In this document: positions 52,035-61,461 of the stretch, piece by piece
Position numbering within the stretch: position 1 is the stretch's first letter
Layout: each line of letters starts with the position of its first letter
Assembly: GCA_040222995.1 (NCBI GenBank)
Contig: JAVKBW010000082.1
Span: 62,001-126,000 of the forward strand
Origin: JAVKBW01 sp040222995
GTDB taxonomy: Bacteria; Pseudomonadota; Alphaproteobacteria; UBA8366; Aestuariispiraceae
DNA length: 64,000 bases
Reading direction: 5' to 3'
Notes under the pieces: model-generated
What the model was told of the DNA's origin: nothing
What the model saw: only the letters and a program-made list of their open reading frames with translations
Database searches by the model: none
Position numbers and translations under genes: made by a program

Positions 52035-53396
52035 ATGAGCCTATCAAACACACAAAGCGGCGCACCGGCGCAAAAAGTCGGCATTGTCAGCCTTGGCTGC
52101 CCGAAGGCGCTTGTCGATTCCGAGCGCATCCTGACCAAGCTGCGGTCGGAAGGCTACGAGATTTCCGGCGACTACGCCGACGCCAATGTGGTGATCGTCA
52201 ACACCTGCGGGTTTCTGGATTCCGCGAAGGCGGAAAGCCTGGACGCCATCGGCGAGGCCATGGCGGAAAACGGCCGGGTTATCGTCACCGGCTGCATGGG
52301 CGCGGAACCGGAAAGCATCACGAAGGAATATCCGAACGTGCTGGCGGTCACCGGGCCGCATCAGTACGAAGCGGTTGTCGGCGCGGTGCATGACGCCGCC
52401 CCGCCGCTGCATGACCCCTATGCCGATCTGGTGCCGCCGGAAGGCCTGCACCTGACGCCGCGCCACTACGCCTATCTGAAAATTTCCGAAGGCTGTAACA
52501 ACCGCTGCAGCTTCTGCATCATCCCGCATCTGCGCGGCGATCTGGTCAGCCGGCCGGCGGCGAAGGTGATGTACGAGGCGGAACGGCTGGTCGATGCCGG
52601 GGTCAAGGAGCTGCTGGTGATTTCGCAGGACACCAGCGCCTATGGCGTCGATCTGAAATACGCCGCCAGCAACTGGCATGGCGAGGCGGTGACGGCGCGG
52701 TTTTACGATCTGGCCAAAAATCTCGGCAAGCTGGGCGCCTGGATACGGCTGCACTACGTGTACCCGTATCCGCATGTCGACAAGGTGATCCCGCTGATGG
52801 CGGAGGGTCATGTGCTGCCGTATCTGGATATCCCGTTCCAGCATGCCAGCCCGAAGATTCTGAAAACCATGCGGCGGCCGGCGCACCAGGAAAAGACACT
52901 GGACCGGATCAACGGCTGGCGCGAAATCTGCCCCGATCTCGTCATCCGCTCGACCTTCATCGTCGGCTTTCCCGGCGAGACGGAAGAGGATTTCAACTTC
53001 CTGCTCGACTGGATGGAAGAAGCGCAGATCGACCGCGCCGGCTGCTTCAAGTACGAGCCGGTCAAGGGCGCGTCCGCCAATGTCATCGACGGCATCGTGC
53101 CCGAACCGGTAAAGCAGGAACGCTACGAACGCTTCATGGAACGCCAGCAGGCGATCAGCGCGGCGAAACTGCAGGGCCGGATCGGCACGGAACTGGATGT
53201 CATTGTCGACGAGGTGGACGAAGACGGCGCGGTCTGCCGGTCCTACGCGGATGCGCCGGAAATCGACGGTAATGTCTTTATCGACAGCGAAGACCTTGAC
53301 GGCGTCGATCAGGACGGGCTGTCGCCGGGCGATATCCTGACGGTCGAAATCGACGAGGCAAGCGAGCATGACCTCTGGGGCGTGCCATGCTTGTAA
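52035..53396 (+). CDS. rimO: Ribosomal protein S12 methylthiotransferase
   Basis: A 453-residue radical-SAM enzyme. The N-terminal UPF0004 domain starts KVGIVSLGCPKALVDSERI with further Cys in VNTCGF and TGCMGA; the radical-SAM cluster motif is SEGCNNRCSFCIIPHLRGD; a C-terminal TRAM domain follows. It methylthiolates Asp-89 of S12. Start 52035 gives the usual family N-terminus; an in-frame ATG at 51981 lies at the edge of the caspase-tail copy. No clear ribosome-binding site is seen for either. The last 10 bp overlap the lpxR-like gene. Confidence 0.94.
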   Translation: MSLSNTQSGAPAQKVGIVSLGCPKALVDSERILTKLRSEGYEISGDYADANVVIVNTCGFLDSAKAESLDAIGEAMAENGRVIVTGCMGAEPESITKEYPNVLAVTGPHQYEAVVGAVHDAAPPLHDPYADLVPPEGLHLTPRHYAYLKISEGCNNRCSFCIIPHLRGDLVSRPAAKVMYEAERLVDAGVKELLVISQDTSAYGVDLKYAASNWHGEAVTARFYDLAKNLGKLGAWIRLHYVYPYPHVDKVIPLMAEGHVLPYLDIPFQHASPKILKTMRRPAHQEKTLDRINGWREICPDLVIRSTFIVGFPGETEEDFNFLLDWMEEAQIDRAGCFKYEPVKGASANVIDGIVPEPVKQERYERFMERQQAISAAKLQGRIGTELDVIVDEVDEDGAVCRSYADAPEIDGNVFIDSEDLDGVDQDGLSPGDILTVEIDEASEHDLWGVPCL

Positions 53397-54397
53397 GGGC
53401 CGGTTTCGCCGCTATTGCCCTTTCTCTCTCGGTCGCCGGTGCCGCCGCACAGGAAGTTGATGCGGATACGCGCGGCACCTACAGCGCGACCTACGAAAAC
53501 GATATCTTCGCCGGAACCGACCGGGGTTACTCGAACGGTGTGCTGTTCCAGTATATCAGCGCCGCCGACCAGGTGCCGGACTTTCTGGGACCGGTGCAGG
53601 ACAATCTGACCTGGCTGACCGGGGCGCAGAAATGGCACTGGAGCGTCGGGCTGGGCCAGAACATGTACACGCCGCAGGATCTGACGGTCGCCAATCCATC
53701 AACCGACGACCGGCCCTATGCCGGGTTTCTGTATGCCTCGATCGGGCTGATCGCCGACGACAACCGGCCGGATGTCGGTATTCTCGACGTGCTGCAGCTT
53801 GATATCGGCGTCACCGGCCCGGCGTCGTATGCCGAAGAAACGCAGATTTTCGTCCATGACCTGATCGACACGACCGACCCGCAGGGCTGGGACACGCAAA
53901 TCGAGAACGAGGTCGCCTTCCGGCTGCTCTACGAGCGGGTCTGGAAAGCCGGCACCGACAACGATATTCCCCTGACCGGCCTGGAATACGACATCACGCC
54001 GCATGTCGGCGGATCGCTGGGCACGGCGGAAACCTATATCGGCGCCGGGATCGGCTTCCGGATCGGTGACGATCTGGAAGACGACTACGGGCCGCCGCGC
54101 GTTCGCCCGGCGCTTGGCGGGCCGGGTTTCTTCGAAGACAAGGACGGGTTTTCCTGGTACCTGTTTTCGGGCATCGCCGTCCGCGCCGTCGGTCGCGACA
54201 TGTTTGTCGAAGGTAACCTGTTCGAGGACAGCCGCGGCGTCGATCTGGAGCCCTTTCAGGCCGATTTGCAGAGCGGGGTCGCCGTTCAGGTCTTCAATAC
54301 CGAATTCGCCTTCACCTACGTGGTCCGGTCGCCCCAGTTCCAGGGACAGGACAATTTCTCGAAATTCGGCTCGCTCAACGCCCGCTTCCGGTTCTAA
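53387..54397 (+). CDS. LpxR-family outer-membrane lipid A deacylase (DUF2219)
   Basis: A 336-residue protein with a signal peptide (cleavage near AGAAAQE) and the family blocks YSATYENDIFAGTDRGYSNGV (Asn-Asp active-site pair), DDRPYAGFLYASIG, TGPASYAEETQIFVHDLI and DTQIENEVAFRLLYER, ending in a C-terminal Phe (RFRF) as expected of a beta-barrel. LpxR removes the 3'-acyloxyacyl group of lipid A in a calcium-dependent way. It overlaps rimO by 10 bp, so it is likely co-transcribed. Confidence 0.88.
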   Translation: MLVRAGFAAIALSLSVAGAAAQEVDADTRGTYSATYENDIFAGTDRGYSNGVLFQYISAADQVPDFLGPVQDNLTWLTGAQKWHWSVGLGQNMYTPQDLTVANPSTDDRPYAGFLYASIGLIADDNRPDVGILDVLQLDIGVTGPASYAEETQIFVHDLIDTTDPQGWDTQIENEVAFRLLYERVWKAGTDNDIPLTGLEYDITPHVGGSLGTAETYIGAGIGFRIGDDLEDDYGPPRVRPALGGPGFFEDKDGFSWYLFSGIAVRAVGRDMFVEGNLFEDSRGVDLEPFQADLQSGVAVQVFNTEFAFTYVVRSPQFQGQDNFSKFGSLNARFRF

Positions 54398-54405
54398 TAC
54401 GACAG

Positions 54406-55080
54406 TCAGCCCGCCGCCGGCTGGCCCGGCAGATGTGTGGCGGGAACAGGCGCATCGTAGTTGGGTCTGGCCGGGGTCACGCTGCGGCCCGACGGGCTTG
54501 CCAGCAGACAGCCGATCACCTGCTGCCTGAACCGGTCGAGATCGTGCGCTGTCCAGTGCGTGCAGGACCGGGTTTTCGACCATTCGATCCGGCGGCACAG
54601 GGCAATTGCCGCATCGAAACCCTCGCGGCCTTCGAAAACCTGCCGTTCTGGCCCGGTCATCGGACCGCCTTCATACGCCATTTCCCGCAACGCCTCGTCC
54701 GACAGAATGTCGCGGAAGGCCTTGTCGGTCGCGAAAAGCCAGCGCCGCGCGTCGGGCAGCAGACGAACCGGCCCGGCGACCGAATGCGGAAACATGCCGG
54801 ACAGCCAGCGGGCGCCGATTTCGTAGTTGCGCGACCGGATATTGCCGGTATCGCTGGAAAAGTCGGTATAGATCAGCATCGTGCCGACGCAATGCAGCAG
54901 GCCGGCGCAGATATCGCTGCGGCCCGCGCCGTCGGCCCGGGCGCGGTCGGCGACGCAGAGCGACCGCGACAACAGGGTTTCGGACCCGCAGCGGCAGACA
55001 GCGCCGGCGACTTTCATCCAGGCGAACAGGGTATCGACAAACGTGTTCGCGTCGCCCGTCCAGTGCGGCGTGGTCAGCAT
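54406..55080 (-). CDS. Hypothetical protein, Cys-containing, family not recognised
   Basis: A 224-residue frame starting MLTTPHWTGDANTFVDTLFAWM. It has nine Cys spread through the first two-thirds and the C-terminal half (VCRC, RSLCV, DICAGLLHC, ALCRR, RSCTHW, IGCLL), an Arg-rich middle (YEIGARWLSGMFPHSVAGPVRLLPDARRW) and a Pro-rich tail. No signal peptide or membrane helix is obvious. It converges with the LpxR-like gene (8 bp) and is preceded by an AT-rich 127-bp gap. I do not recognise it; codon pattern looks normal for the window. Confidence 0.55.
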   Translation of the reverse strand: MLTTPHWTGDANTFVDTLFAWMKVAGAVCRCGSETLLSRSLCVADRARADGAGRSDICAGLLHCVGTMLIYTDFSSDTGNIRSRNYEIGARWLSGMFPHSVAGPVRLLPDARRWLFATDKAFRDILSDEALREMAYEGGPMTGPERQVFEGREGFDAAIALCRRIEWSKTRSCTHWTAHDLDRFRQQVIGCLLASPSGRSVTPARPNYDAPVPATHLPGQPAAG

Positions 55081-55207
55081 GTGCCAGGGTCCTTCAGTAA
55101 CTGTCCGGATCGACTATCGAATCCTTCAATTTACTTAGTCTGGCAGGTAAATGTTTATGAAGTGGTAAAGTAAAGTGAATCTTTTATTTCAAAAAACTTG
55201 AGCCGTT

Positions 55208-55621
55208 CTAAAGCCCGCCGGCCCGGCCGATCAGGGTCTTGTTGTCCCAGCGCGGCTGTTTGTCCTCGACCAGAACCCGTTGCACGGTGCCATCCTGCCG
55301 CTGGCGGGTCAGCACCAGTTGAAGCCAGCGCGGCACGAGTTCGTTGTTCAGATCGTCCAGAATGACGGCGGCCACAGTCTCCATCGCGCTCGGCGCGTCG
55401 TCTGGCGCCGGCAGGTCTTTCAGATAGGCGGCGAACCCGTCGCCGTCGAGAACGCTTTTGTACGGGATATACGACAACCGGAGAGATGCCCCGACGGCGT
55501 CGACGTTACCGTCCAGATTGCAAAGAAACTCGACCTTGGCGTCGGGGAGGGGGATCGTCAGGATCCGCTCCTGCCGGGCCACGCGGGTGCCGGGGTCGAT
55601 GTCTGGCAAGTCGGTATTCAT
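55208..55621 (-). CDS. Hypothetical protein coupled to the FliK-like gene
   Basis: A 137-residue soluble protein, MNTDLPDIDPGTRVARQERILTIPLP..., with a C-terminal PRWLQLVLTRQRQDGTVQRVLVEDKQPRWDN. Its start overlaps the stop of the fliK-like gene (ATGA), so it is translationally coupled to it and probably belongs to the flagellar operon. No known motif; a helper of hook-length control or of flagellar export is conceivable. Confidence 0.6.
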   Translation of the reverse strand: MNTDLPDIDPGTRVARQERILTIPLPDAKVEFLCNLDGNVDAVGASLRLSYIPYKSVLDGDGFAAYLKDLPAPDDAPSAMETVAAVILDDLNNELVPRWLQLVLTRQRQDGTVQRVLVEDKQPRWDNKTLIGRAGGL

Positions 55622-57309
55622 ACGGTTACTCCGCTTGACCGGTCGGCGGGGTCGTCGCCGATCGGCACCAGATCGAATGCCTTGACCACGTGATAGCCGA
55701 CCGACCCTGTCAGGCCGAGCGATTCCAGCGCGGTCGTGAACAGTGATTGTATATCGGCGCGCATCTCCCGGGAAACCGGTTGCATGGTGCGGATCATCAG
55801 AGTCAGTTGTTTTTCCCGCACCAGCCCGTCGAACTGGAACGGGCCGAGCCGGGAAAAATTCGCCTCGATAACGAACCGCTGGCCCGGTTTTTCCTTTTCG
55901 GGGTCGTCGTCGGCATCGGATTTGCGGTCTTTGATATACAGCCGCAGGGGTTCAATGTCGTCCGCCGTCAGCACCGGCAGATGAAACAGCCGCCAGTCCG
56001 CACCCGCACCATCCCTGGCCCGGCCGCGCATCGACGCGAATTCCTGCTCCAGCGCGCCGGAACCGGCGGCCCGTTTCAACGCCCGCATGCCGTCCTGCCC
56101 GAGCCAACGGTCCAGCGCGCCGCCGCGCAGCGCCTGCAGGAAGAAGACCATCGCCAGTCCCATCTGCGGGCCGGGCTGCGGGATCAGTTGTTGTACGATA
56201 TTCTGCGCTACCGCCGGGGTCGCGATCTGCAGCGCGTCGATGGCCTGGCGCAGGGCTTCGAAACTCGGCGCCATGCCATGCGGCAGGGCCGGGGTCGCCG
56301 ATTGCGGCACGGACGCCCGGCCGGCGACCTCCAGCAGCAGTTGCGTGCCGATCGGTGCGGCGGACCGGGTACCGAGGGTCAGCAACCCGTTCGGGGTCGA
56401 CACCACGGTCTGGCCGTCCACGGTCGCGCCGGTAACGGTGCCGATGAAGCTGAGCGGGCCTGATGGCGTCAGCGGCGATTGCGCCGCCGTCGGTAGCTGC
56501 AGGGCCAGAACGCGAACAGGCAGATAGGCGTTTTTCGGCAATAGCGATGCGCCCGATGCCGGCGCGGCGGCCGATGCAGTGGTGGCCGGGTTCGCCGCCG
56601 GCGTTGCCGTGCCGCCGGGCGGGGCGGATCGTGAGGTTGGCGCCGCCTGTCCCGCAGCCGACGGTGACGGGGTTGCGGCCGAAGCCGCCGCCGATTGTGC
56701 GGCAGGGCTTCCGCCGGCGGTTGTCGTGGCGGTGGCTTGCGCTGTGCCGGACGGCAGCGAAAAGGACGCGCCGGAAACGGTTGCGGCAATCGTCGCGCCC
56801 TGGGTCAGGCTGGTTGTGACCGGCGTGCCGGCGAGGGTTTGAGCCGTTGCTTTTCCCGCCCCGGATGCGGCGGCCCCGATGCCCGGCGCGCCGGGCGTAT
56901 GCAGTTTACCGCCGGCGATCGTGCCGGCAGCCGTGCCGGCGGGGGCGGACTTTGCCGGCGGCTGTTGAACGAGCACCTGCAACGGCGGACCGAGATCGGC
57001 GACCTGCAGGATCAATGTCGCGCCGGACGGAACGGCGGCGGGCAGCGGGGCGGAAAGCGCGACCTGCACCGGGCCCTGCGGTGTGTTCAGGGTGATCTGC
57101 GCATCGGACCGGACGGCCAGCGTGCCGGTGATCGTCGAACCAAGCTGCTGCAGGGCGGTGGCGATGGCGGGCGGCGGATTGGGGATCGACCCTGCCGTGC
57201 CGCCGGATACGTTGCCGCTGTTCGCGCCGCTCGCGCCACTGGCAGCCGTAACCGACGACCCTGTCTGGGTGGCGATTCCGGAACCGGCGGGGGGGATCGG
57301 CGTGCTCAT
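55618..57309 (-). CDS. fliK: Flagellar hook-length control protein, FliK-like
   Basis: The 563-residue product has a long Ala/Thr/Pro/Gly-rich disordered middle (about residues 130-270) and a folded C-terminal domain with FVIEANFSRLGPFQFDGLVREKQLTLMIRT, matching the Flg_hook domain of FliK. FliK measures hook length and switches export specificity through FlhB. It lies downstream of flhF-flhG in the same direction. Overall identity to FliK is low in such proteins, so the name rests on the C-terminal domain and context. Confidence 0.72.
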   Translation of the reverse strand: MSTPIPPAGSGIATQTGSSVTAASGASGANSGNVSGGTAGSIPNPPPAIATALQQLGSTITGTLAVRSDAQITLNTPQGPVQVALSAPLPAAVPSGATLILQVADLGPPLQVLVQQPPAKSAPAGTAAGTIAGGKLHTPGAPGIGAAASGAGKATAQTLAGTPVTTSLTQGATIAATVSGASFSLPSGTAQATATTTAGGSPAAQSAAASAATPSPSAAGQAAPTSRSAPPGGTATPAANPATTASAAAPASGASLLPKNAYLPVRVLALQLPTAAQSPLTPSGPLSFIGTVTGATVDGQTVVSTPNGLLTLGTRSAAPIGTQLLLEVAGRASVPQSATPALPHGMAPSFEALRQAIDALQIATPAVAQNIVQQLIPQPGPQMGLAMVFFLQALRGGALDRWLGQDGMRALKRAAGSGALEQEFASMRGRARDGAGADWRLFHLPVLTADDIEPLRLYIKDRKSDADDDPEKEKPGQRFVIEANFSRLGPFQFDGLVREKQLTLMIRTMQPVSREMRADIQSLFTTALESLGLTGSVGYHVVKAFDLVPIGDDPADRSSGVTV

Positions 57310-57351
57310 CGGTCTAACGGGCTTTCCGGGCTGTTTTTTATATCCTCTCGC

Positions 57352-58134
57352 TTATCCGAACAGGCTGGAGGCGATTGTTTCGACATCGCTGGCGGCTTCG
57401 CAGTTGGGTGACCGGATCAGCAGCGGCATCTGCGCCCTGATGGCTTCGCGGACCCGGTTGTCGCGCCGGATAACGCCGGCCAGCTTCGGTTCGGTGTGCA
57501 GGAAACTGCGGCAGGCCTTGGCCAGCGTTTCGAAGGTCTTCTTGCCGCGCGACTGGCTTTCCGCCGCGTTGACGACAATGCTGATGTTACCGTCCGCCTT
57601 CGCTTTATGCGCCAGCTTGATGAAGGCGTAGGCGTCAGTCAGCGAGGTCGGTTCGTCATTGACCACCAGCAGGCAGTGTTCGGCCGGACCGGCGAACAAC
57701 TGCACCAGGCGGTCGACCCCGGCGCCCAGATCCAGCACCACCTTGTCGTAGTCCCGGGCCGCTTCGACGATATCCTGTCGTAACCGGATGATGCGGGGCG
57801 GCGGCAGGCTGGCGATTGCGCCGCTGCCCGACCGGCCGGGAAGGATATCGAACCCGCCTTCTGAATAGTGATGCACCGTGTCCTTGATCCGGCGTTTACC
57901 GTCCACCACTTCGCCGACATCGTGCTTCGGCATCAGGCCAAGCTGAATATCGACATTCGCCATACCCAGATCGCCGTCGAACAAAAGAACCTTCTTGCCG
58001 GCATGCGCCAGCGTATGGGCCAGCGTGATGGCGAACCAGGTCTTGCCGACGCCGCCCTTGCCGCTGGCGACGGCGATCAGCCGGCGACCGTCGACGGGGT
58101 CGGACTTTTTCGGAGGGGACAGGTCATCGCTCAT
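57352..58134 (-). CDS. flhG: MinD/ParA-like ATPase FlhG (FleN/YlxH)
   Basis: A 260-residue deviant-Walker P-loop ATPase: RLIAVASGKGGVGKTWFAITLAHTLA, LLFDGDLGMANVDIQLGL, and DKVVLDLGAGVDRLVQLFAG with VNDEPTSLTDAYAFIKLAHK. FlhG controls flagellar number, usually by antagonising FlhF. The tail lacks an obvious long amphipathic membrane-targeting helix (ETIASSLFG end). It follows flhF by 18 bp. Confidence 0.9.
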   Translation of the reverse strand: MSDDLSPPKKSDPVDGRRLIAVASGKGGVGKTWFAITLAHTLAHAGKKVLLFDGDLGMANVDIQLGLMPKHDVGEVVDGKRRIKDTVHHYSEGGFDILPGRSGSGAIASLPPPRIIRLRQDIVEAARDYDKVVLDLGAGVDRLVQLFAGPAEHCLLVVNDEPTSLTDAYAFIKLAHKAKADGNISIVVNAAESQSRGKKTFETLAKACRSFLHTEPKLAGVIRRDNRVREAIRAQMPLLIRSPNCEAASDVETIASSLFG

Positions 58135-58152
58135 GGCAGATCTTTCGTAACA

Positions 58153-59181
58153 TCATGATCCGGTTTCTTTCTCGGCTTTGCCTGCCGCTTTCTGCGGCGG
58201 CGGCCTAGCGGCGCTCTGCGCTCCCAGAGGAAGCAGCAACCGTGCCAGATTTTTCGGGCTCAGGGCGTCAAATCCGTCGGCGATCTGCGGCGACCGCCCG
58301 ACATCGCACAGCGCCAGTCCGCAAGCGTCGGCGGCGGCCAGCATCGACCCCAGCCGCCGGGCGACATCATAGCCGGTAATCAGCAGCCGTTTCGGACCGA
58401 CCGGCCGGAACGCCGTGGCGACTTCCGCCGCTTCTTCCGCATCGCGCCCGGCGCCCAGTACAAGAACCGGTTCGAGGTCCATGGTTTCGGCCAGTTCGAC
58501 AATCCGCGCCAGTTCCTCGAGATTGAACGGATTCGTGCCCGGCGTATCGATCAGCACGAGTTCCTTCTTGCGGCACTGGGTCAGCGCCGCCGCCAGCGCA
58601 GACGGGTCGGCCGCGACATACAGGGTTGCGCCCAACCGTTCGGTGTATTGCTTCAACTGTTCGACCGCCCCGACGCGGATCGGGTCAGCGGCAACGATAT
58701 TGACCGGCAGGTCGTTATCGTCATCGATATCCAGCGCAAGCGCCACCCGCGCCGCCAGTTTCGCGCAAGCCACGGTTTTACCAGTGCCGGGCGGGCCGAT
58801 CATCATGATCGGCCGGGATGCACCGGGTTTGTCCGGCAGCGGTTTGAAATCGAATTCCTCGTCCAGCGCGTAGGCCAATGCTTCGACCGCATTGGAATCG
58901 CCCAGAAAGGAGGCGGCTTCGACCAGCCGGTCGGTCAGTTCGCGCGGGGTGCCGTGCCGTTCCAGCGCCGTGGTGATCTGTTCCAGCGTTTCCAGGGTTG
59001 CGTCTTCGTCGGCGTCGAAGGGGTCACGGTCTTCCTTACGGTCGACAGCGGCGGTGATACGGGCGCTGCGCGACCCTTCCTGTTCCTGGGTCGCAACGAT
59101 AATCGCATTGTCGCCAAGCTGCTCGCGCACCAGCGCCATGGCTTCCTGCATCGTGTCCGCCTGAAAGGTCTTAAGCCGCAT
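58153..59181 (-). CDS. flhF: Flagellar biosynthesis GTPase FlhF (SRP-type)
   Basis: The 342-residue protein begins MRLKTFQADTMQEAMALVREQLGDNAIIV, the standard FlhF N-terminus, and has an SRP-type G domain: G1 MMIGPPGTGKTVACAKLA, VNIVAADPIRVGAVEQLKQY, and G3 VLIDTPGTNP. The region where TKLD (G4) is expected reads LLITGYDVARRLGSM, so the guanine-specificity Lys is replaced. FlhF sets the site of flagellar assembly. A Pro/Ala/Lys-rich tail ends the protein. Adjacent to flhG and flhA, as usual. Confidence 0.9.
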   Translation of the reverse strand: MRLKTFQADTMQEAMALVREQLGDNAIIVATQEQEGSRSARITAAVDRKEDRDPFDADEDATLETLEQITTALERHGTPRELTDRLVEAASFLGDSNAVEALAYALDEEFDFKPLPDKPGASRPIMMIGPPGTGKTVACAKLAARVALALDIDDDNDLPVNIVAADPIRVGAVEQLKQYTERLGATLYVAADPSALAAALTQCRKKELVLIDTPGTNPFNLEELARIVELAETMDLEPVLVLGAGRDAEEAAEVATAFRPVGPKRLLITGYDVARRLGSMLAAADACGLALCDVGRSPQIADGFDALSPKNLARLLLPLGAQSAARPPPQKAAGKAEKETGS

Positions 59182-59283
59182 GAAGGGTACCGTTTTCCAC
59201 TAACTCGTCACAGTGCGCGTGTAGATATTGGTCTGTTTTATTCAACGTAGTCAAATGTTTGCGATTGGTTGTTGATGCATTGT

Positions 59284-61419
59284 CTAGATTTGCTCAACAG
59301 TCTTGATCCGGGCTTTCGGGTGAATTTCGTTCTGTGACATGACCACCGTCATCGGCCGGAACCGTTCGATGACGGAGCGAACAAAGGGGCGGATATGCGG
59401 GCTGACCAGCAGCACCGGCGTTTCGCCGGCCATGGCCTGACGTTCGAACGCGCCGCGTGTCGTGGCGATGAATTCCTGCAGTTTCGAGGGCGGCATGGCG
59501 AGTTGCTGGTCATCGCCCTGGCCGACAATGCTTTCCATGAAGGTCTGCTCCCAGGCCGGCGACAGGGTGACCAGTGGCACAATGCCCTGGTCGTTCGTGG
59601 CGGCGTCGGAAAGCTGGCGGGCCAGACGCGCCCGGACGTGTTCGGTGATCTGGGTGATGTTGCGCGACAGGCCGACGGCTTCGGAAACGCCTTCCAGAAT
59701 GGTGGCGAGGTCGCGGATCGAAACACGTTCGCGCAGCAGGTTCTGCAACACACGCTGCACGCCACCCAGATTGATTTGCTGCGGGATCAGGTCCTCGACC
59801 AGCTTCTTCTGGCTGTCCGGCATTTCGTCGACCAGCTTCTGGCATTCCGCGTAGGACAACAGCTCGGGCATGTTGTCCTTAATGATCTCGGTGATATGGG
59901 TGACGATGACAGTCGACGGATCGACCACGGTATAGCCGCGGAACATCGCTTCCTCGCGCTGGTTTTCGGCGATCCAGATGGCCGGCAGGCCGAAGGTCGG
60001 CTCGACGGTGGATTCACCGGGCAGGGTGATCTTTTCGCCGCGCGGGTCCATCACCAGATGCATGTTCGGGCGAAGGTCGCCGCGTCCGGATTCGATCTCC
60101 TTGACCCGGATGACATAGGTGTTGGCCGGAAGCTGCAGGTTGTCCTGTATTCGCACCGCCGGCATCACGAACCCCATTTCGGTCGCAAGCTGGCGGCGCA
60201 GCGCCTTGATCTGGTCGGTCAGCCGGTGTTCGTCATTGGCGTTGATCAGCGGCAGCAGGCCGTAACCCAGTTCGAGGCGGATCAGGTCGATCTGCAGGGC
60301 TGTCGAAATCGGCTCTTCCTGCGGCGGCAGCGGCATGTCGTCTTCCCGCGCGGCGGATTCGGCCTCCGCCAGCACCCGTTTATCCTGCTGGTACAGATAG
60401 AAGGCCGACCCGCCGACAACGGCGGCGATGGCCAGAAACGGCCAGGCCGGCAGGCCGGGGATCATGGCGATGCCGATGAGCAGCAGGGTGGCGATGTTCA
60501 GGGTGCCGCGGTGTTCGGTCAACTGCCCGAAAACGGCGGTGTCGGTCGCCCCGATCACGCCGGACTTGGTGATCAGCATGCCCGCGCCGACGGAGACCAG
60601 CAGCGCCGGGATCTGGCTGACCAGCCCGTCGCCGATGGTCAGCAGGGTATAGACCTCGCCGGCTTCCGAGACGCTCATGTCGCGCTGCACGACGCCGATG
60701 ATGATGCCGCCGATGACGTTGATGAAGGTGATCAGAATGCCGGCGACGGCGTCGCCGCGAACGAACTTGGAGGCGCCGTCCATCGCGCCGAAGAAGGAGC
60801 TTTCCGTTTCCAGCTCCTTTCGCCGCTTCCGGGCGTCGTCCTCGTTGATTAGGCCGGACGACAGGTCGGCGTCGATCGCCATCTGCTTGCCGGGCATGGC
60901 GTCAAGGGTGAAGCGGGCGGCGACTTCGGCGATGCGCCCCGCGCCCTTCGTGATGACGATGAAGTTGATGATCACCAGGATCGCGAAAACGATAATCCCG
61001 ATCACGTAATTGCCGCCGGCGACGAAACTGCCGAAGGCCTGGATGACCTTGCCGGCCGCGTCGGTGCCGGTATGGCCTTCCGACAGGATCAACCGTGTCG
61101 AGGCGACGTTGAGGCCGAGCCGCAGCATCGTGGCGATCAGCAGGATGGTCGGGAAGGCGGTAAGCTGGGTCGCCGAGGTGACGAACACCGTTGTCAGAAG
61201 AATGACCACCGACAGGGTGATCGAGATCGACAGCGACAGGTCGAGCAGCCATGTCGGCAGCGGGATCAGCAGCAGAACCAGAATGGCGAGAATGCCGACC
61301 GGCAACGCCATTTCCTTGTTGATGACCGAGTTGAAGCCGGCCATGAACGACGCCCTGTCCATGCCGCCGGATTTCGGGGCCTTGGGCTGCGTGGGTTCTG
61401 TGTTGCCCGTATCCGCCAT
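59284..61419 (-). CDS. flhA: Flagellar export apparatus protein FlhA
   Basis: A 711-residue FHIPEP protein: eight hydrophobic segments in the first half, with the family block TMLRLGLNVASTRLILSEGHTGTDAAG, then the FHIPEP loop (RFTLDAMPGKQMAIDADL) and a large cytoplasmic C-terminal domain (LELGYGLLPLINANDEH onward) that forms the nonameric ring receiving substrates. Size and order match known FlhA. It is followed by flhF 102 bp downstream and preceded by flbD (42 bp). Confidence 0.97.
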   Translation of the reverse strand: MADTGNTEPTQPKAPKSGGMDRASFMAGFNSVINKEMALPVGILAILVLLLIPLPTWLLDLSLSISITLSVVILLTTVFVTSATQLTAFPTILLIATMLRLGLNVASTRLILSEGHTGTDAAGKVIQAFGSFVAGGNYVIGIIVFAILVIINFIVITKGAGRIAEVAARFTLDAMPGKQMAIDADLSSGLINEDDARKRRKELETESSFFGAMDGASKFVRGDAVAGILITFINVIGGIIIGVVQRDMSVSEAGEVYTLLTIGDGLVSQIPALLVSVGAGMLITKSGVIGATDTAVFGQLTEHRGTLNIATLLLIGIAMIPGLPAWPFLAIAAVVGGSAFYLYQQDKRVLAEAESAAREDDMPLPPQEEPISTALQIDLIRLELGYGLLPLINANDEHRLTDQIKALRRQLATEMGFVMPAVRIQDNLQLPANTYVIRVKEIESGRGDLRPNMHLVMDPRGEKITLPGESTVEPTFGLPAIWIAENQREEAMFRGYTVVDPSTVIVTHITEIIKDNMPELLSYAECQKLVDEMPDSQKKLVEDLIPQQINLGGVQRVLQNLLRERVSIRDLATILEGVSEAVGLSRNITQITEHVRARLARQLSDAATNDQGIVPLVTLSPAWEQTFMESIVGQGDDQQLAMPPSKLQEFIATTRGAFERQAMAGETPVLLVSPHIRPFVRSVIERFRPMTVVMSQNEIHPKARIKTVEQI

Positions 61420-61461
61420 CGGATCCTGTCTAGACTGCTATGCGAGGGACGAAGGTAGCCG

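Noticed and set aside
59395..60852. 485-codon plus-strand frame opposite flhA
   Set aside because: Shadow of flhA; Gln/Asp/His-rich with no recognisable domain.
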